A DNA stretch of 64,000 bases from Thalassospira sp. HF15 (GTDB taxonomy: Bacteria; Pseudomonadota; Alphaproteobacteria; Rhodospirillales; Thalassospiraceae). The notes beneath the pieces are model-generated. The model was not told the DNA's origin and made no database searches. It saw only the letters and a program-made list of their open reading frames with translations. Both the position numbers and the translations under genes were made by a program. The first letter of the stretch is position 1; each line of letters starts with the position of its first letter. Shown one piece after another: positions 44,213-53,109 of the stretch. Location: positions 248,001 through 312,000 of the forward strand of contig NZ_JAAVKI010000003.1 in assembly GCF_011806525.1 (NCBI RefSeq), read 5' to 3'.

Positions 44213-45106
44213 TTAAAGCTTTTGTGAGATCGCGCGCAAGTCACGCCAAGCAAGGCGTTTCTGTTCCGGCGTTCTGAGAAGATAGGCCGGATGGAACATC
44301 GCGGTCAGCTCGGCCTTTTTGCCATCAGCAAAGGAAACTTCCTTCCATGTACCGCGCAAACGCGTAATGCCACGATCTTCTTCCATCAGTGTTTTGGCCG
44401 AACTGCCGCCGAGACAGACAACGACCTTCGGACCAATCAGCTCAAGGTGACGGCGAATGAACGGTTCGCACACCGCGACCTCGGCTGTGGTCGGCTGACG
44501 GTTCCCCGGGGGCCGCCATGGCAGGATATTGGTGATATAGACCTCTTCGCGGGCCAAGCCGATGGACCGCAGCATTGCATCAAGCAATTTTCCACTCGGC
44601 CCGACAAACGGCAATCCCTGACGGTCCTCTTCGGCACCGGGCGCTTCGCCGACCAACACAATATTGGCCTCAACATTACCGGTGCCAAACACCGTATTGC
44701 TGGCCGACTTCTTAAGTGCGCATCCTTCGAACTTTTCGATGGCGGCCTTAAGCTCATCCAGACTGTTTGCCGCGGCCGCCGCATCACGTGCGGATTGGCG
44801 GGCCTCGTGCGGCGTATCAGACAGCAGGAAACCGCCATCTGCGCCCGCAGGAATCGCTGCCGGACCGCTGGGTCTTGCTGCCTGCGCTGGACGTGCAGAA
44901 GCGCTGGCCCGGCCTTGCGCCCCCGGACGGCCATTCGCGCCAAATCCTTGCCGGTTGGCCGCATTTTGCCGCAGGCTTTCCGACGCCTTGAAACGGTCAA
45001 GCGGTTCGTCAGCGATGGCCTCGTCCGCGCCCATTTCAAATTGCCATACAAGAGCCTCGAACGCGTCGAGATTATTTACATCAAAGTCTGTAATTGGTTT
45101 GCTCAT
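44213..45106 (-). CDS. Uracil-DNA glycosylase, family 4/5-like
   Basis: This 297-residue protein has about 110 residues of low-complexity N-terminal extension (rich in Ala, Arg and Gly), then a glycosylase domain. Catalytic motif 1 is VGEAPGAEEDRQGLPFVGPSG (about 152-172) and motif 2 is FHPAYLLRTP (271-280), as in family 4 enzymes that remove uracil from DNA. Family 4 enzymes use four cysteines for an iron-sulfur cluster; here only C129 and C213 remain at those places, and the position in RPPGNR normally held by Cys is Trp (W197). The fold may therefore work without a cluster. It is divergent from the ETF-QO gene. Confidence 0.83.
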   Translation of the reverse strand: MSKPITDFDVNNLDAFEALVWQFEMGADEAIADEPLDRFKASESLRQNAANRQGFGANGRPGAQGRASASARPAQAARPSGPAAIPAGADGGFLLSDTPHEARQSARDAAAAANSLDELKAAIEKFEGCALKKSASNTVFGTGNVEANIVLVGEAPGAEEDRQGLPFVGPSGKLLDAMLRSIGLAREEVYITNILPWRPPGNRQPTTAEVAVCEPFIRRHLELIGPKVVVCLGGSSAKTLMEEDRGITRLRGTWKEVSFADGKKAELTAMFHPAYLLRTPEQKRLAWRDLRAISQKL

Positions 45107-45227
45107 CTACACAAAGGCGATGTATGTTGCACCGCAATCGGGATCGCGGGCACTGCTTGGGAGGACCTTATACGATTTTGGGTCCTTTGTGCCAGAGTAC
45201 AAACGCGACACCGCTTGTGACTATGGA

Positions 45228-45256
45228 TTGTCAACCGATCCCATGATCGGTATAGC
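45228..45256 (+). promoter_or_regulatory. Candidate etfD promoter with an operator in the spacer
   Basis: TTGTCA (45228-45233) and TATAGC (45251-45256) are separated by exactly 17 bases. The spacer contains a perfect dyad CCGATC-N4-GATCGG (45235-45250), so a repressor bound there would block RNA polymerase. It lies about 125 bases before the start codon. Confidence 0.55.
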
Positions 45257-45379
45257 TGTATTCATAGAGATTTATCAGAGAATTCAGGGCTTGGGCGAGA
45301 CCCTGAACGGTGAATACCGGCTCACGGCCAACGAACGGAAACAGTTCGATAAGGCCGCCAGCCAAAGGAGAGAGGCCAA

Positions 45380-47017
45380 ATGGAACGGGAATCCATGGAA
45401 TTTGACGTGGTCGTTGTTGGCGCCGGTGTATCCGGTCTGTCAGCGGCCATCAAGCTGATGCAACTCGCCCAGGAACAGGAAAAAGAGATCACCGTCTGTG
45501 TGGTCGAAAAAGGTTCCGAGGTCGGCGCACATACCCTGTCGGGTGCTGTGATGGAGCCGCGCTCGATCAATGAACTTTTCCCGGACTGGAAAGAACGCGG
45601 CGCACCGCTAAACGTGCCTGCCGGCGAAGACCAGTTCCTGATGCTGAGCGAAACCGGCGCCCAAAAGATGCCGACGCCGCCGCAAATGCACAACAAAGGC
45701 AACTATATCGTCAGCCTTGGCAATGTCTGCCGCTGGCTGGGCGAGCAGGCCGAAGCACTGGGTGTTGAAGTTTATCCGGGCTTTGCCGCTGCCGAAGTTC
45801 TGTTTAACGACGATGGTTCGGTCAAGGGGATCGCCACGGGTGATATGGGCCTGCAGCGTGATGGCACGCCGGGTCCGAACCATGAACCGGGTATGGAACT
45901 GCATGCCAAATACACCTTCTTTGCCGAAGGTTGCCGTGGTTCGCTGTCCGAACAGCTGATCAGGAAATTTGATCTGCGCAAGAATTCCGATCCGCAAACC
46001 TATGGCATCGGCATCAAGGAACTCTGGGAAGTCGATCCGGAAGTCCACAAGGAAGGCCTGATCCAGCATACTGTTGGCTGGCCGCTTGACAAGGACACCT
46101 ATGGTGGATCGTTCCTGTATCATCTGGATAACAATCAGGTGGTTGTCGGTTTCGTCATCGGACTTGATTACGAAAACCCGCATCTCAGCCCGTTTGAGGA
46201 ATTCCAGCGTTTCAAGACGCATCCGAAAATTCGCAAGATTTTCGAAAACGGCCGTCGCATTTCCTATGGCGCACGTGCGCTGAACGAAGGCGGCTTCCAG
46301 TCGATCCCGGATCTAGTTTTCCCGGGTGGGTGCCTGATCGGGTGTTCGGCAGGCTTCATGAACGTGCCGAAGATCAAGGGTTCGCACACTGCGATGAAGA
46401 CCGGCATGCTGGCGGCCGAGGCTGCCTTTGAAGCCCTGACCAAGGATGAAGTCCCGGCACAGATGGACAGTTATCCGCAGCGCCTTAAGGACAGCTGGGT
46501 CTATCCGGAACTGCACAAGGTCCGCAACATCCGCCCAAGCTTTGCCAAATGGGGCTTCTGGGGTGGCTTGGCTTATAGTGCAGTTGATACCTATCTGTTC
46601 GGCGGCAAGGCACCTTGGACCTTCAAAAACCACGAAGACCATTCCTGCCTGAAGCCAGCCGCAGAAATGCCGAAGATCGACTACCCGAAACCGGATGGCA
46701 AAGTCAGCTTCGACAAGCTGTCATCGGTCTTCCTGTCAAACACCAACCACAGTGAAGACCAGCCGATCCATCTGACGCTGAAAGATGACAGTGTTCCGGT
46801 AAACACCAACCTTGCCGTCTATGACGGGCCCGAAGCCCGGTTCTGCCCGGCAGGTGTTTATGAATTCGTCGAAGATGAAGAAAATGGCGGGAACCGCCTG
46901 CAGATCAATGCCCAGAACTGCGTGCATTGCAAAACCTGCGACATCAAGGACCCGACCCAGAACATCGTTTGGGTCGTGCCCGAAGGTGGCGGTGGCCCGA
47001 ACTACCCGAATATGTAA
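45380..47017 (+). CDS. etfD: Electron transfer flavoprotein-ubiquinone oxidoreductase
   Basis: This 545-residue membrane-associated flavoprotein passes electrons from reduced ETF (from fatty acid and branched-chain amino acid oxidation) to ubiquinone. The FAD-binding motif [17 protein letters not shown] lies at about residues 9-25 and [28 protein letters not shown] near residue 315. The C-terminus has the [4Fe-4S] cysteines in [10 protein letters not shown] and [25 protein letters not shown] lies about ten bases before the ATG. It is followed by a strong terminator and so is probably transcribed alone, from the promoter at 45228-45256. Confidence 0.96.
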   Translation: MERESMEFDVVVVGAGVSGLSAAIKLMQLAQEQEKEITVCVVEKGSEVGAHTLSGAVMEPRSINELFPDWKERGAPLNVPAGEDQFLMLSETGAQKMPTPPQMHNKGNYIVSLGNVCRWLGEQAEALGVEVYPGFAAAEVLFNDDGSVKGIATGDMGLQRDGTPGPNHEPGMELHAKYTFFAEGCRGSLSEQLIRKFDLRKNSDPQTYGIGIKELWEVDPEVHKEGLIQHTVGWPLDKDTYGGSFLYHLDNNQVVVGFVIGLDYENPHLSPFEEFQRFKTHPKIRKIFENGRRISYGARALNEGGFQSIPDLVFPGGCLIGCSAGFMNVPKIKGSHTAMKTGMLAAEAAFEALTKDEVPAQMDSYPQRLKDSWVYPELHKVRNIRPSFAKWGFWGGLAYSAVDTYLFGGKAPWTFKNHEDHSCLKPAAEMPKIDYPKPDGKVSFDKLSSVFLSNTNHSEDQPIHLTLKDDSVPVNTNLAVYDGPEARFCPAGVYEFVEDEENGGNRLQINAQNCVHCKTCDIKDPTQNIVWVVPEGGGGPNYPNM

Positions 47018-47039
47018 GCCTTGTTGGCTTTCCTCATAC

Positions 47040-47072
47040 AAAAAGGCCCGCTCACTGCGGGCCTTTTTCTTT
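47040..47072. terminator. Strong terminator after etfD
   Basis: AAAAAGGCCCGC pairs perfectly with GCGGGCCTTTTT over twelve bases around TCACT, followed by CTTTT. It begins 22 bases after the stop codon and has T/A runs on both sides, so it could act in either direction. Confidence 0.93.
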
Positions 47073-47178
47073 TGGTCTGATGATTGATTTTCCGATCGCC
47101 CAGGCCGCATATAAGTTTTTACTTGTTTCATCTTCAATCTGTGCGTTCAATGGCCGCCCTTTTTAACGCGCAGGCATC

Positions 47179-47808
47179 ATGGACATGAAAATCGCGATTG
47201 TGACACTCGATGGCTTCAACGAACTCGACAGCTTCGTTGCGCTGGCGATTCTGAACCGCGCCAAGGCCGATGGCGTGCATGCCGAAAACGTTGGCACCGG
47301 CGAAACCGTCACCTCGATGAACGGCGTTTCTGTCTCCGTACAAAAGCCGCTGTCCTTTGCACAGGATGCAGATGCAGTTCTTCTGGGCAGTGGCATACAT
47401 TCACGCGATCACATCAATGATCCAAACATCATGAAGCACCTGTCACTTGATCCGTCTCGCCAACTGATTGGTGCGCAATGTTCGGGCGTTCTGTTTCTCT
47501 ATCGCATGGGCCTGCTGCCTGCGACAGTGACAACCGACAGCAAAACCCGCCCCCTGATTGCGCGCACAGACGCGGTCATTGAAGACCGCCCGCTCGTCGC
47601 GCAAGGCAACATCGTCACCAGCGGTGGTTGCCTGTCATCAAGCTATCTTGCTGGCTGGTTCCTGGCCAAGGCGATTGGTCTTGATAAGACCATCACCGTT
47701 CTTGAAACCGTTGCACCGGTTGGCCAGCGCTCGCAATTTGCCAAACAGGCCCGTGAAATTATTGGCAAACAACTTGATGTCCCGGCAAAGCGCCCGCTTT
47801 ACTGCTAG
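47179..47808 (+). CDS. DJ-1/PfpI-family protein
   Basis: This 209-residue protein has the DJ-1/PfpI fold. The nucleophile C101 lies in IGAQCSGVLFLYRMGLL (nucleophile elbow), preceded by VLLGSGIHSRD and followed by the conserved region VTSGGCLSSSYLAGWF. Members include isonitrile hydratases, glyoxalases, chaperones and regulators, so the function cannot be fixed. No AraC-type DNA-binding domain is attached. The gene starts 160 bases after etfD, beyond its terminator, and is probably its own unit. Confidence 0.84.
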   Translation: MDMKIAIVTLDGFNELDSFVALAILNRAKADGVHAENVGTGETVTSMNGVSVSVQKPLSFAQDADAVLLGSGIHSRDHINDPNIMKHLSLDPSRQLIGAQCSGVLFLYRMGLLPATVTTDSKTRPLIARTDAVIEDRPLVAQGNIVTSGGCLSSSYLAGWFLAKAIGLDKTITVLETVAPVGQRSQFAKQAREIIGKQLDVPAKRPLYC

Positions 47809-47907
47809 CCAAGATGAAGCTCTTGACCGCTGTTGTCGGCGCTTTGCCGATCATTACTTTATTGTGACGGCCTTTGCGTATGGTTCCGTGTTGCAAATGC
47901 TTTGCCT

Positions 47908-47913
47908 TATAAT
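47908..47913 (+). promoter_or_regulatory. Consensus -10 box before the TPR lipoprotein gene
   Basis: TATAAT matches the -10 consensus exactly, about 90 bases before the proposed start codon of the next gene. No good -35 hexamer is found at 16-18 bases, so recognition may depend on an activator. Confidence 0.35.
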
Positions 47914-48004
47914 TGCCGACTGAGTAGGCTAATCCCGAAATTCACTATGGCGATGCATGAAACTTTGCATTGCCGAACCCGAATTGCGGACGCAGGAAAA
48001 GCCT

Positions 48005-49720
48005 TTGAAACGTAAACTGTTACATCTCCTCATACCGATGACGGCTATTGCGCTTTCGGCGTGTGGCACCATGCCGCAAAATAGCGACAATGCCGTTTTC
48101 GAGTATCCGCAATCCAACGGTTTTTCGGGTAATTTCCTCGCAGGTAAAGCCGCGCAGCTTGAAAGCCAGTCCGGCTTTGCGGCCCAATACCTTTTGCGTG
48201 CCCACCAGCTTGATCCCGACAATGCAGAACTGCGCCGGCGTGCCTTTCTCGCCCTGATCAGCGACGGGCGCATCAGCGACGCAGTCAACATCGCCACACA
48301 GCTGCAATCTGAAAATGATCAGGATCTGTTTGCCGCCCTGACTGTGATGGATGCGGCCATTCGCGAAGGTCGCTACCAAGATGCGCTTGATGTCGTATCA
48401 AGCTTGCCCGAACGTGGCATCAACGCCCTGATTGCCCCGCTGGCAAAGGCGTGGCTTTACACCGGGCTTGATCAAAAGGCCCCTGCCATGGCTGCCCTTG
48501 ATGGCATGCAGGGCAATGGATCGCTAAACCCGCTTTCGGAATACCATCGTGGTTTGATCCTGGCGCATTTTGGTGATTTTGATGCTGCGGAACGTGCCCT
48601 TGCCAGTGCCTATGGCGATCCGGCCGATGCACCGCTCCGCGCCGCCGAGGCCCTTGGCGCGGTCTATGAACGCAAAGGACAGGTTCAAAAGGCATCACTT
48701 CTGTATGAAAGCTATATGGACCGACATCCGCAATCGCTTGCCATGCCTTTCCATCTGAAACGACTGGCGCGCAAAGAACCGCCGATCGCCACCATGCTGA
48801 CCCCAGCCGAGGGTCTGGCAGAAGCCTATCTTGATATCGCAACGCTGCTCAGTCAGGAAAACGCCGTCGATCCAGCCTTGCTGATGGCGCGCTATTCGCT
48901 GTCACTGCGCCCTGATGATGACATTACCCGTCTTCTGGTCGGCGAAGTCATGGAAATCCAGAACCGCTTTGAAACAGCGATTGATGTCTATAGCGCCATT
49001 CCGGTGTCCTCGCCACACAGCTGGAATGCGCGGCTGCGCACCGCTTCCAGTCTTGAGCAGATCGGCCGTGCCGACGAGGCGATTGATATCCTTGAAGACA
49101 TGGTCAGTGAACGCCGGGACCGTCCCGATGCCCTGATCCAGCTTGGAGATATCCTGCGCATTCAGCAGGAATATAGCCCGGCTGCCGATGCCTATGACAA
49201 GGCCATCGAACGTCTGGGTGGCAAGACCCAGGTTGGCTGGCGTCTGCTCTATCGTCGGGGCATTGCGCATGAACGCGCCGGTGACTGGGCCAAGGCCGAG
49301 GCAGATTTCCTTCAGGCGCTCGAAATCGAACCGGAACAGCCCTATGTGCTGAACTATCTCGGCTATAGCTGGGTTGATATGGGCATGAATTTTGATCAGG
49401 CCGAAGACATGCTCAAGCGTGCTGTCGAATTGCAGCCTGATGATGGCTATATCGTCGACAGCCTCGGCTGGGTCTACTACAAGCTGGGCCGCTTTGATGA
49501 CGCGGTTGAACAGCTTGAAAAGGCCGTCGAACTGAAACCCGACGATCCGACCATCAATGATCATCTGGGGGATGCCTATTGGCAGATCGGGCGCTATCAC
49601 GAAGCCCGTTTCCAGTGGCACCGCGCCCTGTCATTCAATCCGACCGAAGACCTGCGCAGTACCGTAGAAGCCAAAATCAATGGCCAGGTACCCAGTGTGG
49701 CCCCGACTGTCGTAAACTGA
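48005..49720 (+). CDS. TPR-repeat lipoprotein
   Basis: This 571-residue protein starts with a lipoprotein signal (MKRKLLHLLIPMTAIALSAC), the lipobox LSAC giving a lipid-modified Cys about residue 20. The rest is almost entirely TPR-like helical hairpins; the clearest are in the C-terminal third (YVLNYLGYSWVDMGMNFDQAEDML, YIVDSLGWVYYKLGRFDDAVEQLEKA, TINDHLGDAYWQIGRYHEA). I prefer the TTG at 48005, with AGGAAAAG before it, because the ATG at 47957 would add 16 polar residues before the signal peptide. Such proteins act as scaffolds in the envelope. It precedes ispE by 21 bases and may be co-transcribed. Confidence 0.85.
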   Translation: MKRKLLHLLIPMTAIALSACGTMPQNSDNAVFEYPQSNGFSGNFLAGKAAQLESQSGFAAQYLLRAHQLDPDNAELRRRAFLALISDGRISDAVNIATQLQSENDQDLFAALTVMDAAIREGRYQDALDVVSSLPERGINALIAPLAKAWLYTGLDQKAPAMAALDGMQGNGSLNPLSEYHRGLILAHFGDFDAAERALASAYGDPADAPLRAAEALGAVYERKGQVQKASLLYESYMDRHPQSLAMPFHLKRLARKEPPIATMLTPAEGLAEAYLDIATLLSQENAVDPALLMARYSLSLRPDDDITRLLVGEVMEIQNRFETAIDVYSAIPVSSPHSWNARLRTASSLEQIGRADEAIDILEDMVSERRDRPDALIQLGDILRIQQEYSPAADAYDKAIERLGGKTQVGWRLLYRRGIAHERAGDWAKAEADFLQALEIEPEQPYVLNYLGYSWVDMGMNFDQAEDMLKRAVELQPDDGYIVDSLGWVYYKLGRFDDAVEQLEKAVELKPDDPTINDHLGDAYWQIGRYHEARFQWHRALSFNPTEDLRSTVEAKINGQVPSVAPTVVN

Positions 49721-49741
49721 CGCAATTGGGAAGAAACGTTC

Positions 49742-50671
49742 ATGTCTGCGACCTATCGCCAGCAGGCACCTGCCAAGGTTAACCTGTTCCTGCACGTCAC
49801 CGGCAAACGTGATGACGGCTATCACCTGCTTGAAAGTCTGGTTTGCTTCACCGCGACCGGCGATGTGCTTAAGGGTGAATTGCGCGATGATGGCAAAGTC
49901 ACCCTGTCCATTACCGGGCCGATGGCCGCCAATCTTTCCCTTGATGACACCAATGACAACCTCGTCATACGGGCCGCACGAATGCTTCAGGACGCCAGCG
50001 GGACCAAACAGGGTGCCGACCTGATCCTTGATAAGCGCCTGCCGGTTGCATCGGGCATTGGCGGCGGATCGGCCGATGCCGCCGCGGCAATCCGCTTGTT
50101 GTGCGAAATGTGGAAACTTGACCTTGATGGGGACATTTTATCGCGCATCGCCTTGTCGCTGGGTGCGGATGTCCCGGTGTGCCTGCATGGCAAAACCTGC
50201 GTGATGTCGGGGATCGGTGAAGAGATCACTGAAATCCCTGACCTGCCGCCCGTACCAGTGGTCCTGATCAATTCGGGCAAGGCGGTTTCAACGCCCGAGA
50301 TATTCAAGGCCCGTGCTGATGAAGGCTTTAGTGACGCCAATGCGTGGGATACGAAGCAAGTCTTTCAAAGTGGTGCCGCCCTTGCCGACGCACTTTCGGA
50401 ATGCGGCAATGACCTGACACTGCCTGCCACGGGCATCCTTCCGGAAATTTGCGATGTGATGAATGCATTGGCCCGCGAAGAGGGATGCCTGCTTGCCAGA
50501 ATGTCGGGCAGTGGTGCGACCTGCTTTGGTATTTACGACACAACTGAACAGGCCGAACGCGCCGCCCATGCCATTGCCGCACAGAACCCGGACTGGTGGA
50601 TATCGCCCACCCATATCCTGACCGAGAAGACCCGGGAACAGGCCGAGATGGGGGCTGCCTTCCCGGACTGA
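49742..50671 (+). CDS. ispE: 4-diphosphocytidyl-2-C-methyl-D-erythritol kinase
   Basis: This 309-residue GHMP kinase phosphorylates CDP-methylerythritol in the non-mevalonate isoprenoid pathway. The N-terminal motif PAKVNLFLHVTGKRDDGYHLLESLV, with the catalytic Lys and conserved His, and the ATP loop PVASGIGGGSADAAAAIRLL are intact; the third motif is LARMSGSGATCFGIY near residue 257. It follows a TPR lipoprotein gene closely and is followed by a tRNA-Gln gene. Confidence 0.96.
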   Translation: MSATYRQQAPAKVNLFLHVTGKRDDGYHLLESLVCFTATGDVLKGELRDDGKVTLSITGPMAANLSLDDTNDNLVIRAARMLQDASGTKQGADLILDKRLPVASGIGGGSADAAAAIRLLCEMWKLDLDGDILSRIALSLGADVPVCLHGKTCVMSGIGEEITEIPDLPPVPVVLINSGKAVSTPEIFKARADEGFSDANAWDTKQVFQSGAALADALSECGNDLTLPATGILPEICDVMNALAREEGCLLARMSGSGATCFGIYDTTEQAERAAHAIAAQNPDWWISPTHILTEKTREQAEMGAAFPD

Positions 50672-50702
50672 GCGCGGGACAAAAAAACCTTCAAATAGAG
50701 GG

Positions 50703-50731
50703 TTGCGCTCTTTGCATGAGAGCGCTATTTT
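50703..50731 (+). promoter_or_regulatory. Candidate promoter of tRNA-Gln
   Basis: TTGCGC (50703-50708) and TATTTT (50726-50731) are 17 bases apart, which places the start of transcription about 12 bases before the mature tRNA. The bases just after the -10 box (CCGCGCC) are GC-rich, as in stable-RNA promoters that respond to ppGpp. Confidence 0.55.
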
Positions 50732-50749
50732 CCGCGCCACGCACGCTGA

Positions 50750-50824
50750 TGGGGCGTGGCCAAGTGGTAAGGCATCGGTTTTTGGTATCGTGTATCGTAG
50801 GTTCGAATCCTACCGCCCCAGCCA
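50750..50824 (+). tRNA. tRNA-Gln (anticodon TTG)
   Basis: A 75-base cloverleaf with the CCA end encoded. The acceptor arm TGGGGCG pairs with CGCCCCA (50814-50820), followed by G-CCA. The D arm is GCC-AAGTGGTAA-GGC. The anticodon loop is TTTTGGT with TTG at positions 34-36, reading CAA and CAG. The T arm is GTAGG-TTCGAAT-CCTAC. The outermost pair of the anticodon stem is T-T, and another pair is a G-T wobble, so this stem is weaker than usual. A terminator hairpin starts six bases later. Confidence 0.96.
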
Positions 50825-50829
50825 AGACA

Positions 50830-50865
50830 AACCGCTTTGAGGTTTTCCTCAAAGCGGTTTTCTTT
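50830..50865. terminator. Terminator after tRNA-Gln
   Basis: AACCGCTTTGAGG pairs perfectly with CCTCAAAGCGGTT over thirteen bases around TTTT, then TTCTTTTTT. It may also serve the convergent GGDEF-like gene. Confidence 0.93.
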
Positions 50866-50919
50866 TTTCCGTGTTTCACGGCTTGGCGACACGCGGAAGC
50901 GCGCGCCCTGTTATCGAGG

Positions 50920-51903
50920 TCAGGATTGCTTTGACTGGTGCATGGCGATGCTTGTGCGCGAGACCAGTTTATCAAGCGTATCGCCCTTCTCAGCAATGCC
51001 AAGCCCGACGCTGAGTGTCAGTCTCGGATGCTCGCTACCGGCCTGGAAATCCTCCGCACCCACGCGATCTGTCAGGCGCTGCAGGTAGTTCAATGCGCCC
51101 GCTGCCCCGGTTTCGGGCATCAGGATGATGAATTCCTTGTCGCTCCAACGCGCGATCACATCGGTTTCGCGCATCATTTCCGATGCCACCTTTGCAAACA
51201 GTTTCAGCGCGGCGTCACCGGCATCATAGCCAAAACTTTCATTCAGGTTCTTGAGGTTGTCGAAATAAACCATCCCGGCGACGACTGAATTGCCATAGCG
51301 ATTTGAACGTTCAAGTTCGGTGCGCAGCACAGTTTCCATATAGCGACGGTTATAAAGCCCCGTCAGCGGATCGGTATTGGCCGAGCGTTCAATATCCTTT
51401 TTGGCCTGCTCAAGTGCCTTGCGATCATGGATATGGGCAACCGTCTGACCAATTGAGTCAGCAAACAGCTGCACCAGATCAATGTCATGCTTGGCAAAGG
51501 CCGCAACCGGGCTCGGGCTGCCGAATGCAAGCGTTCCGATGCACTCGCCCTCGACCACAATCGGCGCACCGAGATAGGCGGCAAAACCGAACTTTTCACC
51601 AGCAGGGTGATCAGCGAGTTCGCTTTCTCTGACATCGTGGAAGGCAGAGACCTTGCTGGCCGAAATCACATGACTGCAGAATGTATCATCGAGATCGAAC
51701 GCCATCCCCGGGGTCAGGGCATTTTCCGGGTGGAAGACCTGTCGAATTTCATAGGTCTCTTCACCAATGGCACTGAAGATACCGATGGGCAGACCAAACT
51801 GCTCGATACCAAGCCTCAGGATCGCCTCAACACGCTGTTCGAACATTTTGGCCATTTCTGCCTGATGATCGGTCTCAAACTCGGTCGTCATGATGTTTCC
51901 CAT
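50920..51903 (-). CDS. GAF protein with a degenerate GGDEF domain
   Basis: This 327-residue soluble protein has a GAF domain (about residues 20-160) and a GGDEF-type domain (about 175-320). The active-site motif is SDKEF at 254-258 instead of GGDEF, and the usual DxDxFK metal motif reads YFDNLK, so cyclase activity is improbable. The inhibitory site RETD (245-248), five residues before the motif, is intact, so the domain may bind cyclic-di-GMP as a receptor. An ATG at 51903 is used; ATG 51891, with GGGAAAC ahead of it, is also possible. It is convergent with tRNA-Gln. Confidence 0.85.
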   Translation of the reverse strand: MGNIMTTEFETDHQAEMAKMFEQRVEAILRLGIEQFGLPIGIFSAIGEETYEIRQVFHPENALTPGMAFDLDDTFCSHVISASKVSAFHDVRESELADHPAGEKFGFAAYLGAPIVVEGECIGTLAFGSPSPVAAFAKHDIDLVQLFADSIGQTVAHIHDRKALEQAKKDIERSANTDPLTGLYNRRYMETVLRTELERSNRYGNSVVAGMVYFDNLKNLNESFGYDAGDAALKLFAKVASEMMRETDVIARWSDKEFIILMPETGAAGALNYLQRLTDRVGAEDFQAGSEHPRLTLSVGLGIAEKGDTLDKLVSRTSIAMHQSKQS

Positions 51904-52067
51904 TACTTGACCGGCACGGTTTTACTCCGAGAATCCGGTCATAAAGCCTTGTTATACTGCGACAATTAAAACCCTTGGTCGCGAAAGGTAAATTCTAAAC
52001 CCTTCACATACCAACGCATAGGCTATTCTTCTGCTTGGATAACAATTTTCTGATATGACCGGGCAAG

Positions 52068-52991
52068 TTAGTCCGATTTCGGGCGCCCCGGCATCTGATG
52101 AAGCAATGCTGCCCCACGCAGGCCACCGTCACGCGCATAGGCCCCCGGAACCACCAGTGGTGCATCATATCGTCCCAGAACCTGTTTTCGGACGCGTTGG
52201 TCAATCTCTGCAATCAGGGCCGCCTCTGACGCCAGCCCCCCACCGACCGGGACGCAATCCGGATCAAGGACATTGACCATCAGTGCCAGTTCGCGGGCAA
52301 CCAGATCACAATAAATGTCGATTACGGGTGCTGCACTAGTATCCCCTGCCTGCCAAGCCGCGGTAATGTCGTTACTGGCAAGTTTCGCACCATGGATTTG
52401 TGCATAAATACGTTCAAGACCCCGGGCTCCCCCCCAGACATCCAGACACCCTACACGTCCGCAGCCGCACACAACGGGGGAAAGACCATGCCGGATCAGG
52501 GTCCCGGTGACATCATTTCCGTGCCCCCATTCCCCGCGTATGCCACTCTTGCCGCCAACAAACTGTCCATCAAAGACAATGCCGCCGCCAACCCCGGTGC
52601 CGAGGATGATCGCAAACACGGTGCGGGCCTCTTTGGCTGCACCCGTTGAGGCCTCCGCCAACGCAAAACAGTCGGCATCATTTTCAACAAGAACCGAACG
52701 GCCCAGAATATCGGAAAGTGCTTCCGCAATCGGCCAATCCTTGATCGCGGGAATATTGGCCGAAATCACAGCGCCGGTTTTCGGATCAATCCCACCGGCA
52801 AGGCTGATGCCGATATCCGGCGATTTGCCAAATTGCACATCAGCCTCACGCACGAATGCCGACAGTGTTTCGACAAAGGCGTCGCGATCTTCACGCGGTG
52901 TCGATGCTTTGCGATGAAGCACAACCACCCCATCCGCATCAAAAACACCGAACTCAATGTTCGATCCACCTATGTCAAAGGCATATTGCAT
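52068..52991 (-). CDS. ROK-family sugar kinase
   Basis: This 307-residue protein has the ATP motif DIGGSNIEFGVFD at the N-terminus, the sugar-binding Asp in ENDADCFALAEA, the second phosphate loop in GTGVGGGIVFDG, and the zinc-binding CGCGRVGCLDVWGG with its preceding His. These are standard ROK features; the closest functional types are N-acetylglucosamine kinase and fructokinase/glucokinase, and I cannot pick one. There is no helix-turn-helix, so it is an enzyme rather than a repressor. No sugar transporter lies nearby. Confidence 0.87.
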   Translation of the reverse strand: MQYAFDIGGSNIEFGVFDADGVVVLHRKASTPREDRDAFVETLSAFVREADVQFGKSPDIGISLAGGIDPKTGAVISANIPAIKDWPIAEALSDILGRSVLVENDADCFALAEASTGAAKEARTVFAIILGTGVGGGIVFDGQFVGGKSGIRGEWGHGNDVTGTLIRHGLSPVVCGCGRVGCLDVWGGARGLERIYAQIHGAKLASNDITAAWQAGDTSAAPVIDIYCDLVARELALMVNVLDPDCVPVGGGLASEAALIAEIDQRVRKQVLGRYDAPLVVPGAYARDGGLRGAALLHQMPGRPKSD

Positions 52992-53044
52992 GCTGCACGT
53001 TTCCTATCCTGACTGTTATCGGGATACACTAGGCGGGGCACAGC

Positions 53045-53086
53045 CGCAAAAAGAAACGGCACCTGCCAGGTCAGACAAGTGCCGTT
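53045..53086 (-). terminator. Intrinsic terminator after the M16 peptidase gene
   Basis: On the minus strand AACGGCAC pairs with GTGCCGTT around a 16-base loop, and TTTCTTTTTG follows. It lies 24 bases after the stop codon of the M16 gene and probably ends the thrC-M16 transcript. Confidence 0.75.
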
Positions 53087-53109
53087 AATAAAGCATCAAA
53101 ACCCGGGCG

